A stretch of 10,165 bases of DNA from Entamoeba invadens IP1 (lineage: Eukaryota; Evosea; Mastigamoebida; Endamoebidae). Below, piece after piece: positions 7,951 through 10,165 of the stretch (its first letter is position 1; each line of letters opens with the position of its first letter). Under the pieces are notes generated by a model. That model was not told the DNA's origin, ran no database searches, and was given only the letters and a program-made list of their open reading frames with translations. The position numbers and the translations under genes are program-made. Location of the stretch: the NCBI RefSeq assembly GCF_000330505.1, contig NW_004191750.1, positions 264,188 through 274,352 on the forward strand, written 5' to 3'.

Positions 7951-8223
7951 TTTAAGGAAAATAAAAAATTACATTAATATAAATTTACTATAAAATTACA
8001 TTAATACAAATTTACTATATATAAATTTACACCGAACGGACCAAAGGTTCCTAAAGGAGACTGCATCTCCGAAGAATCGAAACGAATGTGAGATTCTAGA
8101 GACATCAAAGATGTTGATATTTTGGGAAATTTTGAAAACACGTCCCCTCGCGATTTAATTAAAGTATTATAAAATATAGATAAAATGGGGTGCCCCCTAA
8201 ATCTACACAATTTATATACTACT
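7940..8223 (-). repeat. Right 284-bp terminal inverted repeat
   Basis: Identical to 5738-6021 on the opposite strand. It carries the start codon and first codons of the right-hand gene at its inner edge. The match stops at base 7939, immediately after the shared ATGACGGAACA; beyond that point the two genes diverge. Confidence 0.95.
7966..8019 (-). promoter_or_regulatory. Same 27-bp tandem repeat upstream of the right gene
   Basis: This is the mirror copy of 5942-5995. Identical upstream DNA implies that the left and right genes are expressed with the same timing if both are functional. Confidence 0.5.
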
Positions 8224-8343
8224 ATTGCAATAATAATTAAATGTTGACAAAAATCGAAAAACTATAAAATTAAATTACAATTGATGATAATGCAAAATGT
8301 TATTACTTTTTTGATTTTTAATAAAAATGTTTTTTAAAATATA

Positions 8344-8431
8344 GGGATCTTTAAGATCGTAAATTGGAGAAATATTTTACCAATTTTTTCTCTTTTTTGG
8401 TAAACAGGTAAAATGGATTTTACTTCATCCC
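8344..8431. mobile_element. Possible 88-bp MITE-like remnant flanked by TA
   Basis: The sequence starts GGGATC and ends CATCCC, with TA immediately outside on both sides (8342-8343 and 8432-8433), as expected for Tc1/mariner/pogo insertion at TA. The end beyond GGGAT is poorly matched between the two sides. Its right end contains the exact inverted copy of 4481-4496, so it belongs to the same repeat family. Small size and weak terminal symmetry keep confidence low. Confidence 0.35.
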
Positions 8432-8782
8432 TATTTATAAATTATAACAAAGGTGAAACTCTATTTTTCAACAATAACAAAAACAATAACAAAAATGGAA
8501 TTAGGTTATAAATCAACATAAAATATAACTCGATATTTGAATGATAAGTTCAACTGCTTGTTCTAATAAAAAACATTAAAATTCCAGAATTCCAATTGTC
8601 GTACAGAACGAATAAAAAGGCGTTGTATATCGATTGTGGATGGAGCAAATGATAAACATCTCGTTTATAAAAAATAATGGGAAAAGCCAATTCGTGTGAT
8701 TCAATGACTTTTTCCCTGCAAAAATTACGGTAAACACGAGACTGTTGAATGGTGCAACCCAAAAAACTAATTGAGAAAAATT

Positions 8783-8957
8783 GTGCAACTTTAGTTATAG
8801 TTTAGTTATAGTATATTAATTAGAGTAAGAGTTTTAAAGAAATTTGTTTGTGTTTTCTTGTTATGTTTATAAAAACATATAATTGTTTTATTATAATTAT
8901 ACTATAAACAAAGTTGCACTGACACGTCAAAGTTGCACGGTTTAAAGAATGACTTTA
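8783..8957. repeat. Inverted-repeat remnant with GTGCAACTTT ends
   Basis: GTGCAACTTT at 8783-8792 is followed by two copies of TTTAGTTATAG. The reverse complement AAAGTTGCAC appears twice (8910-8919 and 8929-8938), the first preceded by TACTATAAAC, which mirrors the TATAG-rich left side. GAATGACTTTA at 8947-8957 completes the match to 4429-4458. It is probably a small non-autonomous transposon or stacked transposon ends. Confidence 0.45.
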
Positions 8958-9065
8958 ATTATATTTTTTTGTTTTTGTTTTTTAAATGAAATATTTTGAA
9001 AAGTAGACAAATCAAGTTTTCAATGAAAAATTTGTCTATTTAAACAATTTATCAATGATAATGAA

Positions 9066-9329
9066 ATGTTTACATGTATCAAATTTAATGATTATTATTA
9101 TCATTCTTTGTTTTTAAAACAGAAACCAAAAATTAATCAAGAAGCAATTAATTATGTATTTGATGGTTGTAGGCCACTCAGAAAAGTATCGAAAAATCAT
9201 GATTATCATTCAACTTTTTCATCATTGTGGCGATTAGATGACAAATTTTTTAGTTTTTATACCCAACCTTTGTTTTTGACAACAATATTTTTAATTATTC
9301 TAATACTATTTAAACTATACACATTATGA
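9066..9329 (+). CDS. Possible small tail-anchored membrane protein, 87 aa
   Basis: This is an ATG-started frame with more varied composition than random AT-rich frames nearby. Residues about 21-65 are soluble and basic/mixed, including GCRPLRKVSKNHD near 34-46. Residues about 69-87 form one hydrophobic segment (LTTIFLIILILFKL) at the extreme C-terminus, the layout of a tail-anchored protein. No family is recognised, no neighbour supports it and no promoter is evident. It could also be an exon of a larger gene or chance. Confidence 0.3.
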   Translation: MFTCIKFNDYYYHSLFLKQKPKINQEAINYVFDGCRPLRKVSKNHDYHSTFSSLWRLDDKFFSFYTQPLFLTTIFLIILILFKLYTL

Positions 9330-9746
9330 AAATACCAATCAAAAACAAACTGAAAAAATTTATAAATACTTTTTTTCCTATTTCTATTTTATAAAAAAGA
9401 CAATTCTAGTTGTTATAATAATTTTATTATAAAATAACTACAGTCAATAATGTATATTTGTGGTACAACAAATAGATAACTGGTTTGTCCTTCATTTAAA
9501 AATATATTCTTGAATTTAAATTGTTTGTGGAATTAAAACATAATTTAATTTAAATAACTTTCAATATTAAAAAACAATTTCGCATTCTACTTTACGAAAA
9601 ATAGATGTGTATTTATTGATTGTGTTAAAAGAGACCCTTTTAACTGGTATTGTTGATTTACTTCAATATGTTGCAATTTTTAATCATTTCATTGTATTAT
9701 AATTAATTATTATGTTATTATTAAATAGACATTATTTAAAAATTGA
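9330..9746. other. AT-rich non-coding DNA
   Basis: No gene is visible. There is an imperfect hairpin around 9408-9441 built from TAGTT/AACTA and TTATAATAA words. Otherwise A/T-rich low-complexity sequence. Confidence 0.5.
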
Positions 9747-9825
9747 AAAAAATTTCTTAATTACTTTTGGCTGGAATTGTTTAAGGTCTTTGTGAATGCT
9801 AACCTTCATCCATCTGATAAAAAAG
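9747..9825 (+). CDS. Possible exon or coding fragment ending at a GTGAGT donor
   Basis: A frame open from 9747 to the TGA at 9912-9914 (55 codons, no ATG) has notably non-random composition, for example LFKVFVNANLHPSDKKGEF. Within it, AAAAG|GTGAGT at 9821-9831 is a strong-looking 5' splice site. A pyrimidine-rich tract ending TTTTCAG at 10151-10157 could be the acceptor, giving a 332-bp intron, and joining the two keeps the frame open (the next codons would be GTA GCA GCC). No family is recognised. The open frame also continues past the donor, so an unspliced fragment is equally possible. Confidence 0.25.
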
Positions 9826-9921
9826 GTGAGTTTGTGGTTCGTTTTTGTCGACCGCAAAAAGAGTTGTTCTTCCTTTCCCATTTTACCTGCCAAATAATTT
9901 GGACTTTCTTGTGAATGAATG

Positions 9922-9954
9922 AAAATGAACCAAAATCAAGTTTTGGTTCATTTT
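9922..9954. repeat. Perfect 14-bp hairpin, 5-nt loop
   Basis: AAAATGAACCAAAA (9922-9935) and its exact complement (9941-9954) surround TCAAG. It lies 8 bp after the TGA that closes the 9747 frame and is followed by a T-rich run. The position would suit a transcript-end signal, or a structured intron segment if 9826-10157 is an intron. Confidence 0.7.
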
Positions 9955-10131
9955 GGTTTTTTTTAACGACTTTATATTAAATTATGTATATTTGAATTTA
10001 AACAATATCTTTCTTTGAAAAATTAAGACAAAACATATTATTATTTTTCATTTTATTTTTCTTTTATCTTTGAGAAAATAACAATAAAATATAAAAACAT
10101 ATACTGAACGAGTAGTGAATTAGAATACATC

Positions 10132-10164
10132 TTATTTCTTCTCCTCTTTCTTTTCAGTAGCAGC
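10132..10164 (-). CDS. Possible C-terminus of a minus-strand gene running off the window
   Basis: On the minus strand the last bases read A-A-T-E-K-K-E-E-K-K followed by TAA at 10132-10134, a charged Lys/Glu tail like those of many eukaryotic nuclear or ribosomal proteins. The gene body lies outside the window. The same bases on the plus strand look like a pyrimidine tract and CAG acceptor, so the two readings compete and I cannot decide between them. Confidence 0.3.
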   Translation of the reverse strand, partial: AATEKKEEKK

Positions 10165-10165
10165 C

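Larger units (their letters stand above)
5738..8223. mobile_element. 2.49-kb element with identical 284-bp inverted termini and three small genes
   Basis: The two ends, 5738-6021 and 7940-8223, are the same sequence in opposite orientation, with no difference or gap that I can see. Between and partly inside them are three genes: a left paralogue (6011-6400, plus), a central gene (6409-7175, minus) and a right paralogue (7405-7950, minus). The termini start AGTAGTATATAAA and end with its complement, so the element runs AGT...ACT. Bases outside the repeats (CAACTG on the left, ATTGCA on the right) do not form a direct target duplication. No transposase, integrase, helicase or polymerase is encoded, so it is likely mobilised in trans or uses an unrecognised protein. 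The identical termini imply recent insertion or repeat homogenisation. Alternatives are a giant-virus repeat locus, a satellite-like element or a palindromic duplication whose centre has diverged. Confidence 0.85.
8224..9065. other. Non-coding region with small inverted-repeat remnants
   Basis: No intact gene is supported. Two overlapping 70-codon minus-strand frames (8550-8788) shadow each other and neither starts convincingly. A plus-strand stretch at about 8600-8760 has fairly complex composition but is interrupted by stops, so it may be a decayed coding fragment. The interval holds the 8344-8431 and 8783-8919 inverted-repeat units, and an imperfect hairpin at about 9004-9038 (TAGACAAAT arms). 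Confidence 0.45.

Noticed and set aside
8550..8788. Two overlapping 70-codon minus-strand frames
   Set aside because: They occupy the same DNA in different frames, neither has a recognisable motif, and the plus strand of the same segment looks at least as coding-like though interrupted.
1..10165. CRISPR array, tRNA or rRNA genes
   Set aside because: No regularly spaced direct repeats with unique spacers, no cloverleaf-like GC-rich segment and no rRNA-like conserved blocks were seen on either strand.

Overview
The window is very AT-rich (roughly three quarters A+T by eye) and reads as a eukaryotic intergenic or transposon-graveyard region, probably from a protist or another AT-rich lower eukaryote. 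It could instead be a giant-virus-like genome with eukaryote-type transposons. Three things support this: a decayed DDE_1 (pogo/Tigger/CENP-B-like) transposase, many inverted-repeat remnants in non-coding DNA, and one splice-site-like pair near the right edge. No rRNA, tRNA, CRISPR array or recognisable housekeeping gene is visible.

Layout. 1-2100: non-coding, with one inverted-repeat-bounded stretch (369-1170) of non-autonomous-transposon type. 2170-2690: fragments of open frame that may be decayed coding DNA. 2995-4005: a readable but broken DDE_1 transposase with four frame changes and one in-frame stop. 4006-5737: non-coding DNA with hairpins and scattered transposon-end motifs. 5738-8223: the most striking object, a 2,486-bp element bounded by two identical 284-bp inverted repeats. 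8224-9065: small inverted-repeat remnants. 9066-9329: a possible small tail-anchored membrane protein. 9330-10165: mostly non-coding, with a possible exon (9747-9825) and an ambiguous edge feature.

The 5738-8223 element. It holds three compactly packed genes. Two are diverged paralogues at opposite ends, each reading inward from a start codon that lies inside the terminal repeat, so both copies share the same promoter and the same first four residues. The third lies between them on the minus strand and ends 8 bp from the end of the left paralogue. The terminal repeats carry a 27-bp tandem duplication just upstream of the start codons and several small GC-rich hairpins. Related GC-rich hairpins and short repeats also occur inside the element's genes, in frame. 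No transposase, integrase, polymerase or helicase is visible, so the element is either a non-autonomous passenger or a system whose mobility function is unrecognised. Two of the three genes each have a single lesion (one premature stop, one 1-nt frameshift), which indicates recent decay, recoding or a sequence error. Gene style (acidic, Asn/Lys-rich proteins, tight packing, in-frame GC-rich palindromes) recalls giant-virus or virus-satellite DNA, but that is an inference.
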